A stretch of DNA of 64,000 nt from Gallionellaceae bacterium. Its GTDB lineage: Bacteria; Pseudomonadota; Gammaproteobacteria; Burkholderiales; Thiobacillaceae. Positions 9,089 through 17,644 of this stretch are shown piece after piece. The notes below the pieces were generated by a model. It was not told where the DNA came from. It was given only the letters and a program-made list of their open reading frames with translations, and did not search any database. The stretch lies in the NCBI GenBank assembly GCA_028714875.1, contig JAQTLN010000013.1, positions 1 to 64,000 of the forward strand, given 5' to 3'. How positions within the stretch are numbered: the stretch's first letter is position 1; every line of letters starts with the position of its first letter. The translations under genes were made by a program, and so were the position numbers.

Positions 9089-10375
9089 ATGCTGCCCCGC
9101 CACCGCAACATCCTGATCGCATTGTTTGTCTTGTTCGCGCTCGCGTTTGCCGGGCTGGTGGCCTTGTTTCATGCGCGCGCGGATGAATATGCGGTGGGTG
9201 AGGCCAAGCAGCAGGCGCTCAACGCGCTACTGGTGCATCGCGCCACCCATGCTTACGTCACCAAGGTTCAGCGTCCCGAGATTTACCGTCTGCAAGACGA
9301 GGGCAAGCTCTACAAGGGCTATTTCTCCCCGTTGGTGATGTCCTTCACCTACATCTCGCGCAGCATGAAGGACCTGCTCAACCTGGAACGCGAGAAGCGC
9401 GGGATGGAGCCTATCTATTTCAAGCTCGCCTCGGAAAATCCGCGCAACCCGGTGAATCAGGCGGATGCCAGCGAAAAGGAACTGCTGCGGCGGATGAACG
9501 CCAATCAACTGGGCGAATATCAGAAAGTGGTCGATCTGAATGGGCAGAAATGGCTTTACCTCGCCGTGCCCATCGAACGATCCAACAAGGGCTGCACGAA
9601 ATGCCATGGCGATCCCGCCGACGCACCGGCGGAATTGGTCGCCATGTACGGTGACAAAGCCGGCTTCCACGAGAGCCCCAATACCATCCGCGCGCTGATT
9701 TCGATCCGGGTGCCTTTTCAGCACATCATCCAGGCCGGGGACCAGATGGCGCATGTTCTGACCCTGGTCACTTTCGTGGTGCTCTCCAGCATCTACCTGG
9801 TGATAGCTCTCCTGATCCGCCGCATCGACCGCCAGGAGCGGAAGATACTCAAGCAGAACAAGGAGTTGGAGCGACTCTCGATGACTGATCTGCTCACCGG
9901 CATCCTCAACCGCCTGGGCCTCCAGCAGCGCGGCGAGGGGATCATGAAAAGCGCTGAGCGTTTCCACCACCCGTTGGCATTGTTGATGCTGGACCTGGAC
10001 CATTTCAAACAGGTCAATGACCGCCATGGCCACGCGATGGGTGACGCGGTGCTCAAACGTTTCAGCGAAATCATCCAGGCCAATCTGCGCGGCTCGGATA
10101 TTTTCGGACGCTGGGGGGGCGAGGAATTCCTGATCCTGTCGCCCTATCTGCACCTGAAAGACGCGGTGAAAATGGCCGAGAAACTGCGCCGCGCTATCGA
10201 GACCGCCATGTTCGATGCCGGCATCCACCTGAGCACCAGTATCGGTGTCAGCGAATACCGTCCCGGCGAAGCCATGACCACGTTGATAGCACGCGCCGAT
10301 TACGCCCTCTACACCGCCAAAGAGTCCGGGCGCAACCGGGTGGTCGGCGAACCTCCCTCGGCCGCGCAGGAATAA
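9089..10375 (+). CDS. Diguanylate cyclase with periplasmic c-haem (Tll0287-like/DUF3365) sensor
   Basis: Predicted membrane-bound c-di-GMP synthase. A membrane helix at about 8-27 is followed by a periplasmic domain of about 190 residues resembling the Tll0287-like family, ending in NKGCTKCHGDPADAP with a c-type haem motif (C169, C172, H173). A second membrane helix (about 221-243), a short linker coiled coil and a GGDEF domain follow. The active motif is GGEEF (343-347), with an I-site RGSD (334-337) five residues before it, so product inhibition is likely. The haem suggests redox, NO or O2 sensing coupled to c-di-GMP; that part is inference. It stands alone, in a gap between dgkA and the CIS cluster. 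Confidence 0.9.
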   Translation: MLPRHRNILIALFVLFALAFAGLVALFHARADEYAVGEAKQQALNALLVHRATHAYVTKVQRPEIYRLQDEGKLYKGYFSPLVMSFTYISRSMKDLLNLEREKRGMEPIYFKLASENPRNPVNQADASEKELLRRMNANQLGEYQKVVDLNGQKWLYLAVPIERSNKGCTKCHGDPADAPAELVAMYGDKAGFHESPNTIRALISIRVPFQHIIQAGDQMAHVLTLVTFVVLSSIYLVIALLIRRIDRQERKILKQNKELERLSMTDLLTGILNRLGLQQRGEGIMKSAERFHHPLALLMLDLDHFKQVNDRHGHAMGDAVLKRFSEIIQANLRGSDIFGRWGGEEFLILSPYLHLKDAVKMAEKLRRAIETAMFDAGIHLSTSIGVSEYRPGEAMTTLIARADYALYTAKESGRNRVVGEPPSAAQE

Positions 10376-10762
10376 CCGCCCCGCGGGTCGGATCTGAGCG
10401 TAGCGACAACCCGGCGTCGCCGCGGACAGCCTTCGCGCCGGTCGAACAATCTTCGCCAACACCTTTTCCGCAAAGAAGCCATATTGCCGTTCCTGGGTTT
10501 GCCATGACCCACCCAGGCGGGCCGCCATCTCCCGATAAGCGTTTGTTCCAGCGACAACCGCCCGTGATTCGCGCTTGCTTAGGGTGGGTGTCGAGAGACC
10601 CGCATGATTCCGGAAGATTCGTCTAACTCGTTGTTTTATATGTGGCCGCCTGTTGGCACGGTTGCTGCTCATGCAACCGGGTCGGCATTGACGTGCCAGA
10701 CAAAAAACAATTGTTCAGTGAGCGTTTCATCGCGGGCACCCTGGCCCGAACTGGAGGACATC
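10376..10762. other. Gap before the caspase gene, no gene recognised
   Basis: No reading frame here has convincing composition; in-frame upstream starts of the caspase exist but lack a ribosome binding site. TTGACG at 10688 could be a -35, but no good -10 follows. I see no clear terminator or repeat. It presumably holds the promoter of the caspase-CIS cluster. Confidence 0.5.
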
Positions 10763-11632
10763 ATGGCTAGAAGAGCGCTTCTGGTGGGGATCAACGACTA
10801 TCGCGGCATCAGCGATCTTCATGGCTGCGTCAACGACGTCACCAACATGCGCGACGTTCTGCGTAGTTACCTCGGCTTCACCAACAAAGAAATCCGCGTC
10901 GCCACCGACGCCCGTGCGACCAAGGCCGGCATCCTGTCGCGCCTCGACTGGCTGGTGAAGGGCGCCAAGGCGGGCGATTTCCTGGTTTTTCACTATTCCG
11001 GCCACGGCTCGCAGATACGCGATCGCGACGGCGACGAACTGGAAGACGGCATGGACGAGCTGATCTGTCCGCATGACTTCGACTGGGACGGTACCTACAT
11101 TCTGGACGATGACCTCAACGCCATCTTCAAGACGCTGCCCAAGGGCGTGTTGCTGGAAGTTTTTCTCGATAGTTGCCATTCCGGAACCGGTCTGCGCGAT
11201 GTCGATTTCGGTCGCCCCGCCGATCTTGGTCCGGCGGCCGCCACGCCCGCTTCGGTTCCGCGCTACCTGCCGCCGCCGGTGGACATTCTGTGCCGCCACG
11301 AGGGTGAGGAAGACGAACTCAAGCAGATCAAATTGTTCGATGGCTTGCGTGACGCGAAGGAGGCTGTGCATCACATCCTCTGGGCCGGCTGCCACTCCGA
11401 CCAGACCAGCGCCGACGCCTATATCGACAACACCTACAACGGTGCCTTCACCTACTACTTCTGCTACCACATGCGCCGTTCCAACGGCCAGTTGAGCCGC
11501 AAGGAATTGCTCTCGCGTATCCGCGCCTCGCTACGCCACGGCGAATATAGCCAGGTGCCGCAACTGGAAACCGAGGCCACGGTACGCGCCGCCCGCGCGC
11601 TCACCGCGCCGGAACGCAAAGTGAAGAAATAG
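10763..11632 (+). CDS. Caspase-like protease (peptidase C14, metacaspase type)
   Basis: A 289-aa, almost single-domain caspase-fold protease. The N-terminus MARRALLVGINDYRGISDLHGCVNDV is typical of bacterial and fungal metacaspases. The catalytic His is H81 in FHYSGHGSQ and the catalytic Cys is C138 in FLDSCHSGTG. The basic-residue-specific metacaspase hallmark DELEDGMDELICPHD is present. No signal peptide or membrane helix is seen. Start ATG 10763 has a good ribosome binding site (GGAGGA). It lies 90 bp upstream of the sheath gene in the same direction, suggesting it belongs to the CIS cluster. Whether it is a regulator, processing protease or death effector is not known; bacterial caspases often act in abortive or programmed death. 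Confidence 0.92.
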   Translation: MARRALLVGINDYRGISDLHGCVNDVTNMRDVLRSYLGFTNKEIRVATDARATKAGILSRLDWLVKGAKAGDFLVFHYSGHGSQIRDRDGDELEDGMDELICPHDFDWDGTYILDDDLNAIFKTLPKGVLLEVFLDSCHSGTGLRDVDFGRPADLGPAAATPASVPRYLPPPVDILCRHEGEEDELKQIKLFDGLRDAKEAVHHILWAGCHSDQTSADAYIDNTYNGAFTYYFCYHMRRSNGQLSRKELLSRIRASLRHGEYSQVPQLETEATVRAARALTAPERKVKK

Positions 11633-11722
11633 CCCCGCCGCGAGCCGGCCGCGCCGCTGCGGTGGCCGGCGCGTGGAGCCACATCACGGGCAAGCGCCCG
11701 AAAACCAGCAAGGAGATCAAGC

Positions 11723-13627
11723 ATGCCCAGCTATCTGCACCCCGGTGTCTATGTCGAAGAGATTCCCAGCGGCGCCAAGCCCATCGAAGGCGTGTCCACC
11801 TCGGTGGCCGCGCTGGTCGGCTACACCACGGAAGGCCCGATCGGCGAGGCCACCCTGGTGCATAGCTGGGACGAATTCAAGGCCGCGTTCGGCGCGATCC
11901 ATTCCGTCACCGACCACCTCGGCCTGGCCGCGTTCAACTTCTTCCTGAATGGCGGCCGCGATGCCTATATCGCGCGCCTGGCGCAAAACGCCCTCGCGTC
12001 GACCCTGCCCGCCATCAAGATGCAGGGACGTGTAGGCGGCGCGGCGGCGGCGGTCAACGTCCTCGCCATCACCGCGAAAAGCGCGGGCGCCGCCGGCAAC
12101 AGCCTGCGCGTGCAGGTCACCGCCAACGACGGCTATCACTTCAAGCTGGAAGTGAGTGAGGTGGACGGCGCTGAAACCACGCTGCTGGAGTCGTTCCCCA
12201 ATCTGTCGATGGATACCTCCGACGCCGGCTATGTGCTCACCGTGGTCAACGGCAACTCGAAAACCATCACGGTCGATCTCTCCAGCCAGCTCAAGGCCAC
12301 GCCCGCCACCTACTACAAGAACGCCACCGGTGTCAGCGGCGACCTCGCCGCGCTGACCTGGACCAATGTGCTGGCGGGGATGACGCTCACCCTCAACGTC
12401 GACAACCTCGGCGCCAAGACCATCACTCTGGGCGCGGCGCCCGGCGGCACCTACGACAGCGGTGCCAAGGTGGCTGCCGCGATACAGGCGTTGGTACGCG
12501 CGCTGGGCGATGCCTACGCCACCTTCACCTGCGCGTTCGCCGCCAACGCGCTCACCCTCACCTCCGGCAGCGACAGCGCGGCCTCCTCGGTACTGGTGCG
12601 CCCCGGCACGCTGGCCACGCTCCTGAAACTCGGCAAGATCGCGGGTGGCACGGAAGTTCACGGCACCCAGGACGTGGTGCCGAAAGTGATGCTTGCCATG
12701 GAAGCACTCACCGGCGGCGACGACGGCGATGCCCCCGGCCTCGACGACTACACCGGCTTCTTCACCAAGCTGAAGAAAGTGCGTGACGTCAACATCGTCC
12801 TCCTGCCGGGACAGGCCATGCCGAAGGACGGCAGCGGCAACCCCGTCATCGACGCCGCCATCGCCCACTGCGAAGCGATGGGCAGCCGCATGTTGCTGGT
12901 CGATCCGCCGCAAGGGCTGGAACTGGACCAGGGCGCCACCGTGGACGCACTGGGCCTGCCGACTTCCACCTATACGGCGCTGTATTACCCCTGGGTGAAG
13001 ATGGCCAACCCCTTCTACAACCGCGATACCAATCCCAACGTGCCCACCACGCTGACCGTCGCGCCCTCGTCCTTCGCCGCCGGCATCTGGGCGCGCACCG
13101 ATGGCACACGCGGCGTATGGAAAGCGCCGGCCGGGGTGGAAGCCACGGTGCGCGGCATGGCCGGCCTGGAATACACGATCGAGGATGGCGACCAGGACCA
13201 GTTGAACCCCCTCGGCGTCAACTGCCTGCGCAAGCTGCCCAGTTACGGCGCCGTGGTCTGGGGCACCCGCACGCTATCTACCAAGGCCAACCCGGAATGG
13301 CGTTATGTGCCGGTGCGGCGCACCGCCATCTATATCGAGAGCAGCATCTACAACGGCATCCAGTGGGCGGTGTTCGAGCCCAACGACCATCGCCTCTGGT
13401 CGTCGCTGCGCGCCAACGTCGGCGCCTTCATGGACGGCCTGTTCCGCGCCGGCGCCTTCCAGGGCCAGAAAGCCTCGGACGCCTACTTCGTGCGCTGCGG
13501 TCTGGGCGACACCATGACTCAGGACGACATCGACCGCGGTCAGGTCATCGCCATCGTCGCCTTCGCTCCACTCAAGCCAGCCGAATTCGTGATCGTGCGG
13601 ATTCAGCAGAAAGTCGGCCAGTCTTAA
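11723..13627 (+). CDS. Contractile injection system sheath protein
   Basis: Major sheath subunit (Pvc2/Afp2-like). The N-terminus PSYLHPGVYVEEIPSGAKPIEGVSTSVAALVGYT and the C-terminal half (AGIWARTDGTRGVWKAPAG, RRTAIYIESSIYNGIQWAVFEPND, TMTQDDIDRGQ, PAEFVIVRIQQ) are hallmark sheath motifs. At 634 aa it exceeds typical 350-500-aa sheaths; residues about 95-310 look like an inserted beta-rich domain that should project outward. Only one sheath gene is present, unlike the three in Afp and PVC. It opens the structural operon and is followed closely (18 bp) by the tube gene. A good Shine-Dalgarno (AAGGAGA) precedes ATG 11723. Confidence 0.97.
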   Translation: MPSYLHPGVYVEEIPSGAKPIEGVSTSVAALVGYTTEGPIGEATLVHSWDEFKAAFGAIHSVTDHLGLAAFNFFLNGGRDAYIARLAQNALASTLPAIKMQGRVGGAAAAVNVLAITAKSAGAAGNSLRVQVTANDGYHFKLEVSEVDGAETTLLESFPNLSMDTSDAGYVLTVVNGNSKTITVDLSSQLKATPATYYKNATGVSGDLAALTWTNVLAGMTLTLNVDNLGAKTITLGAAPGGTYDSGAKVAAAIQALVRALGDAYATFTCAFAANALTLTSGSDSAASSVLVRPGTLATLLKLGKIAGGTEVHGTQDVVPKVMLAMEALTGGDDGDAPGLDDYTGFFTKLKKVRDVNIVLLPGQAMPKDGSGNPVIDAAIAHCEAMGSRMLLVDPPQGLELDQGATVDALGLPTSTYTALYYPWVKMANPFYNRDTNPNVPTTLTVAPSSFAAGIWARTDGTRGVWKAPAGVEATVRGMAGLEYTIEDGDQDQLNPLGVNCLRKLPSYGAVVWGTRTLSTKANPEWRYVPVRRTAIYIESSIYNGIQWAVFEPNDHRLWSSLRANVGAFMDGLFRAGAFQGQKASDAYFVRCGLGDTMTQDDIDRGQVIAIVAFAPLKPAEFVIVRIQQKVGQS

Positions 13628-13645
13628 GACAAAGGAGAAATAGCA

Positions 13646-14155
13646 ATGGCTGCTCCCATGTTCCCGGTCAACGCCCACCGCCACGACCCCTACCGCACCT
13701 TCAAATTCCAGATTCTGATCGACGGCAAGCCGGTCGCCGGCCTGAAGAAAATGGGCGCCCTGAAACGCAAGACCGAGGCGATCAAATGGCGCGCCGCCGG
13801 CGATCCCAGCAAGGAGCGCGTCCTCCCCGGCGGCACCAGCTACGAGCCGATCACCCTCGAACAAGGCCTGTCGCATGACCCGGTATTCGAAAACTGGGCG
13901 GCGCTGGTCAACAACGTCGAGGGCGACGCCGCCATGTCGCTCAAGAACTTCCGCAAGGACATCGTCATCAACGTCCTCAACCTGCAAGGCCAGGTCGCCA
14001 TTTCCTACAAGGTTTTCCGCGCCTGGGTGTCGGAATACCAGGCTCTGCCGGAAATGGACGCGGGCACCATGAACGCCGTCGGCATCCAGACTCTTACCCT
14101 GCAACACGAGGGTTGGCAGCGCGACACGGCGGTGTCCGAGCCGACGGAGTCTTAG
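13646..14155 (+). CDS. CIS inner tube protein (T4 gp19-like)
   Basis: A 169-aa tube protein of the T4 gp19/Pvc1 family, which stacks as hexamers inside the sheath. Characteristic positions include DPYRTFKFQILIDGKPVAGLKKM, KRKTEAIKWRAAGDPS, the KLPG-like VLPGGTSYEPITLEQG and the C-terminal LTLQHEGWQRD. Ribosome binding site AAGGAG lies 7 bp before ATG 13646. There is only one such gene next to the sheath; a separate CIS-tube protein lies further downstream. Confidence 0.95.
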   Translation: MAAPMFPVNAHRHDPYRTFKFQILIDGKPVAGLKKMGALKRKTEAIKWRAAGDPSKERVLPGGTSYEPITLEQGLSHDPVFENWAALVNNVEGDAAMSLKNFRKDIVINVLNLQGQVAISYKVFRAWVSEYQALPEMDAGTMNAVGIQTLTLQHEGWQRDTAVSEPTES

Positions 14156-14156
14156 C

Positions 14157-14345
14157 GGGCATGGCGATCAACGCCCCCACGCTTATGAGCGCCTCACGCC
14201 ATACCCGCTCCCTCCCTTGCAGGGCGCGCCCCGGACTGCATTCCGGGGCCGCTGGATGGGCGCGGAGCTTGCTCCGTGAAACCCCCATCCAGCCCCCTAG
14301 CCCCTCTCCCAGGGGGAGAGGGGAACGTCGAGCGTCGCTGTCGCG
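14157..14345. repeat. Long dispersed repeat (copy 1) with CCCCTCTCCC palindrome
   Basis: From about 14203 to 14330 this gap is nearly identical to 22951-23075: shared blocks include TCCCTTGCAGGGCGCGCCCC, GACTGCATTCCGGGGCCGCT and GGATGGGCGCGGAGCTTGCT, ending in a CCCCTCTCCCAGGGGGAGAGGGG hairpin. Several nested palindromes are visible. No coding function is supported. Confidence 0.9.
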
Positions 14346-14362
14346 ACGGAGAGGTTGATGCT

Positions 14363-15166
14363 ATGCAACTCCCCGGCGGTCTGGTGGAGAACGGCGCGCG
14401 GCGGCGAGATTGGGCGTTCCATCCGGTTTCCGGCGCGCTCGAACTCGCGCTGGCGGAAGCCGGCGAGCAAGCGGCCAGCACTCCCGAGGCGGTCACCCGC
14501 GCGCTCGCCCTGGCGCTCGACCGTCTCGCGGGCGAGGCCGCCACGCGGCCGCGCGTCGCCGGCCTGTGCGTCGGCGACCGCCAGTTTTTGATGCGCGAAC
14601 TCGATCGCCACCTCGGTCATCAAGGTGGCTGGTTCCAAGCCGAATGCCGGCAATGCGGCGCGCGCTTCGACTTCCCGTTGGACTACGCCGATCTGCCGGT
14701 CCAGGAAGCGGGCGAAGGGTATCCGCAAGCACAGGTGGACATGGATGGCCGGCAACTGCGCTTTCGCCTGCCCACCGGCGCCGACCAGGAAATCCTCGCC
14801 GGCTTGCCGGAAGCCGAGGCGCCACGCTGGCTGCTGCGGCAACTGGCGAACGATCCGGAGGCGTTGGCGCCGTTGGCTCAGACCCCAGGCCAAGACCTGA
14901 TCGCCGCCGCCGATGCCGCCCTCGACGCGATCGCGCCCGGCATCGTCCTGCGCGTGCAAACAAGCTGCCCGGAGTGCGGCGGCGGCAACGAAGTCGAACT
15001 CGACCCCTATCGCGCCCTCGCGCGCGGCAGCGACAACCTGTTGCGGGAAGTCCACCAGATCGCCGCGCACTACCACTGGAGCGAGGCGGACATCCTCAAC
15101 CTGCCGCGCGCGCGTCGGCATCGCTATCTGCAATTGATCGACCGCGCGCGCGGCATGGCGGAATGA
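14363..15166 (+). CDS. Zn-ribbon CIS baseplate-type protein (T4 gp26/gp51-like)
   Basis: A 267-aa protein, conserved in position after tube genes of T4-like CIS clusters. Residues about 65-80 (VAGLCVGDRQFLMREL) resemble T4-type baseplate hub-assembly proteins. Two CxxC pairs, AECRQCG (C95, C98) and TSCPECG in the C-terminal third, suggest a zinc ribbon. The C-terminus EVHQIAAHYHWSEADILNLPRARRHRYLQLI matches a short domain common after such ribbons. Start ATG 14363, not the GTG at 14276, because the upstream stretch is the dispersed repeat. The exact role (baseplate part or assembly factor) is inferred from family resemblance and context. Confidence 0.75.
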   Translation: MQLPGGLVENGARRRDWAFHPVSGALELALAEAGEQAASTPEAVTRALALALDRLAGEAATRPRVAGLCVGDRQFLMRELDRHLGHQGGWFQAECRQCGARFDFPLDYADLPVQEAGEGYPQAQVDMDGRQLRFRLPTGADQEILAGLPEAEAPRWLLRQLANDPEALAPLAQTPGQDLIAAADAALDAIAPGIVLRVQTSCPECGGGNEVELDPYRALARGSDNLLREVHQIAAHYHWSEADILNLPRARRHRYLQLIDRARGMAE

Positions 15167-15192
15167 CCATGACCGCTACTTATCAATTTGCT

Positions 15193-15263
15193 CGTAGGTC
15201 AGGTTGCCGGAGGCTACCTGACGATCCAAAGCGTCAGGTGGCGATAAGGCCGCAACCTGACCT
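15193..15263. repeat. GTAGGTCAGGTTG inverted repeat
   Basis: GTAGGTCAGGTTGCCGGAGG at the left matches the complement of the right end (GCAACCTGACCTAC), with CTGACG/CGTCAG palindromes between. It is a stand-alone palindromic element of about 70 bp filling the gap between two CIS genes. Confidence 0.85.
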
Positions 15264-15281
15264 ACTGGCTTTCCCAACGCC

Positions 15282-16232
15282 ATGAGTATCTTCAACGACA
15301 CCATCCACGATGCCCGCCGCCCCCTGGCCGGCGGCTGGGTGCGGCGCTCGCTGGACGAGTCGGAAGCCGGCGCGCCGGAAGAAAGCATTGCGCAAGACAG
15401 CATGCCCAGCGGCATGCAGACCGTTTTCAGGTTTCAGAAGGCGGGGCAGGTCATGCCCCGAGAGGCGTCAATCCAGCCGGGAGCGGGATTATCCCGTTCT
15501 CCGACTGGCGACCCTTTGTCAGCGGCGGCCGAAGGCGAAAGCCCAAGGCCGTCCGCCACGAATGATGGGGAAACTCTCATTTCCGTATTGGGCGATAGCC
15601 GAGTAAGCGAACTGGCAACAGGACAGGTAATACACGGAAGTCCCGGCAAGGTAGCGGCAGCCAACGTGGTATCCGAGTCGAAAACGCATCAGTCTGTAGT
15701 TTTGCCTGGGCCGATCGAAACGGAGTTGAATCGCGAAACGCATAGGTCCGAGATCCCAGAAGGCGGTGAACGACTTGTTAGCAGACAGAGTGAAACGTTC
15801 CAGAGCCGGCCGACGGGTCGGGGCGCCCCTTCTGAATCCTCCCTCACAACCGCGACCGCCCGCCTCGGCGCGGCGGCGCGCGGCACACGCGGCGCGGCGT
15901 TCGCCGCCGACTTCGAGCCCGCGCCGTGGACGGCGGAACGCGACGGCGGCATGGCCGACAGCGACTTCGAAGCCACGCCGGCGCGGGAATTCCCGCCCGA
16001 AACCAGGGCAAGTGTTGCCGCGACCGCCACGCGCCCCGGCCGCGCCGCCCACGCGGCATCGCCCGGCTCCGATCGTGGCGACTCCGATCGCAGCCGCGAA
16101 GCCAACCCGCCCGGCCTGATCATCGGCCGCATCGACGTGGTCGTGGTCGCCGACGCCGCGCCGGTTCAGCCCCAGCCCACGGCGCGCGCGGATCGCGGCT
16201 TTCTCAGCCGCAACTACCTGAAGCGGCTCTGA
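15282..16232 (+). CDS. CIS-associated protein with C-terminal IGRI motif and low-complexity middle
   Basis: A 316-aa protein with no catalytic motif. The N-terminus (FNDTIHDARRPLAGGWVRRSL) and the C-terminus (PGLIIGRIDVVVVADAAPVQ, ending FLSRNYLKRL) look like the conserved ends of a short disordered protein often found before the cap gene in T4-like CIS clusters, whose hallmark is IGRIEV followed by a terminal DYLRR-type tail. The centre, about residues 45-185, differs: by hand count the DNA at 15541-15780 is 52-58% GC, against about 78% at 15901-15960. It resembles translated repeat or foreign DNA rather than a folded domain. Function is unknown; expression as one protein is unproven. Confidence 0.65.
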   Translation: MSIFNDTIHDARRPLAGGWVRRSLDESEAGAPEESIAQDSMPSGMQTVFRFQKAGQVMPREASIQPGAGLSRSPTGDPLSAAAEGESPRPSATNDGETLISVLGDSRVSELATGQVIHGSPGKVAAANVVSESKTHQSVVLPGPIETELNRETHRSEIPEGGERLVSRQSETFQSRPTGRGAPSESSLTTATARLGAAARGTRGAAFAADFEPAPWTAERDGGMADSDFEATPAREFPPETRASVAATATRPGRAAHAASPGSDRGDSDRSREANPPGLIIGRIDVVVVADAAPVQPQPTARADRGFLSRNYLKRL

Positions 16233-16236
16233 GATG

Positions 16237-16300
16237 AAACGACCCCCTGACTCGCTACGCTCGTTCCCCCCCGAGGGGGAGGCCAGTTCCTTCGGAACGG
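16237..16300. repeat. Short palindromic repeat before the cap gene
   Basis: ACCCCCTGACTCGCTACGCTCGTTCCCCCCCGAGGGGGAGG contains CCCCCTGA and CGAGGGGG inverted units, followed by GTTCC..GGAAC and GCCGCGCGG palindromes. It fills the gap between two CIS genes. This copy is the only one seen in the window. Confidence 0.6.
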
Positions 16301-16315
16301 CCGCGCGGAACTGAC

Positions 16316-17335
16316 ATGGCCCTCGCCCTCTCCCCGATCGCACAAGTCTGCAAAGGCATCCGCGCCTATCTCGATGGCGAGCTCAACGCGCCCGACCGCA
16401 GCAAGGTCAGCGTGCTGCTGGCCACCCCGGCGGATACCGCATCGGCCGGCGCCGGCGACAGCGATCACCGCCTCAATCTGTTCTTCTACCGCTTCGAGCC
16501 GTCCGGACTGTTTCCCGACACCCTGCCCGGCGAAACCGGCTGGCTGCGCGCCTTCTGCCTGGTCACCCCGTTCGCCGCCGAGGAAGACAGCGTCGGCGCC
16601 GGGGAAAACGATCTGCGCTTGATCGGCGAGGTGATGCGCGTCTTTCACGAAAAGCCGGTGTTCCAGTTGAGCGTGGATGGCGAGGATTACCACCTGCAAG
16701 TCATCTTCCAGCCGCTCGGTCTGGACCTGTTGAATCAGCTCTGGTCTACCCAGGGCGACACCATTTACCGGCCTTCTGTGCTCTACGAAGTGTCGCTGGC
16801 GCCGATCCTGCCGGCCGTGAAAGCCGTGCCGGCGCCGCTTGCCGGCGGCTTCGGCCTCCAGGTCCAATCCACCCTGGAACGGCGCGAAACCAGTGTCGTC
16901 GGCAGATTCCCGGAAGTGCCCGCCATCACCCCCGTTATCACCCGGGAAGACTGGGCGCCGGCCATCGCCTTCGTGCGGGGCGGCGCTTGCGCGTTCAGCT
17001 TCAGCTTTGCCCTCGGCAGTCCGGAACTGGCCACCTTCGTTCCACGCGTCTGGCTCGCCGGCAAAGTCGGCGAGCCAGTCAGCCTGCGCTGGGAAACCTG
17101 GGATGCGACGAACGGCTGGCAAGCGGTTGAACCCATCGGCGCCGCGCTCATCGCCAGCGCCGGCATCGCCCCCGACGCGGCGGCCACCGCCGCCACCCAG
17201 GCGTTCGCTTTGCCGTTCAGCGACCACGTCGGCCAGATGCTGTTCTACGCCGAACGCAGCTACACCCGCGCCGGCGACGGTGCCGTGCTCACGGTGCGCT
17301 CCAACCCCCTGCTGGTCAGCTTGTATGCGGGGTGA
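16316..17335 (+). CDS. CIS terminator/cap protein (Pvc16/DUF4255 family)
   Basis: A 339-aa protein of the DUF4255/Pvc16 family. In PVC and Afp the member of this family caps the distal end of the sheath-tube trunk. The N-terminal 190 residues hold the family features: LSPIAQVCKGIRAYLDGEL, VSVLLATPADTA, RLNLFFYRFEPSG and LRAFCLVTPFAAEEDS with GENDLRLIGEVMRVFHE and YEVSLAPI. A C-terminal beta-rich domain of about 130 residues follows and may be an Ig-like decoration. It has no membrane segment. The ribosome binding site is poor, perhaps because the upstream repeat replaced it. Confidence 0.9.
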   Translation: MALALSPIAQVCKGIRAYLDGELNAPDRSKVSVLLATPADTASAGAGDSDHRLNLFFYRFEPSGLFPDTLPGETGWLRAFCLVTPFAAEEDSVGAGENDLRLIGEVMRVFHEKPVFQLSVDGEDYHLQVIFQPLGLDLLNQLWSTQGDTIYRPSVLYEVSLAPILPAVKAVPAPLAGGFGLQVQSTLERRETSVVGRFPEVPAITPVITREDWAPAIAFVRGGACAFSFSFALGSPELATFVPRVWLAGKVGEPVSLRWETWDATNGWQAVEPIGAALIASAGIAPDAAATAATQAFALPFSDHVGQMLFYAERSYTRAGDGAVLTVRSNPLLVSLYAG

Positions 17336-17366
17336 TGGCATGACAACAAGCGCTTCCGGTATTCAC

Positions 17367-17613
17367 TCCCCCCTTTCCCAAAGGGGGGCGGGGGGGGATT
17401 TGGCGACGTTTGCGCCGGTGCCGGCCTTGGCGAAATCCCCCCTAACCCCCCTTTGGAAAAGGGGGGGACTGAAACCCCGCCCGACGCAATCGCCGGCACA
17501 CAACAACTCCCCCCTTTCTCAAAGGGGGGCGGGGGGGGATTTGCGGACGTTCGCGCTGGCGCCGGCCTTGGAGAAATCTCCCCTAACCCCCCTTTGGGAA
17601 AGGGGGGGATGGA
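17367..17613. repeat. Two tandem copies of the CCCCCCTTT..AAAGGGGGG element
   Basis: Each copy (17367-17468 and 17510-17613) has an outer hairpin arm CCCCCCTTTCCCAAAGGGGG followed by GGGGGATTTG(C)G(A)CG. Across an inner spacer comes the complementary arm AAATCCCCCCTAACCCCCCT plus TTGGAAAAGGGGGG. About 100 bp per copy. It matches the elements at 22376, 29021 and 38128. No coding sequence is supported in this 309-bp gap. Confidence 0.92.
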
Positions 17614-17644
17614 CGCCCCAACCTGACTCCGATGGTAGGCGAGC

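Noticed and set aside
10604..10762. Longer start for the caspase gene at 10604
   Set aside because: The extra 53 codons lack similarity to the family, and a strong GGAGGA lies before ATG 10763.
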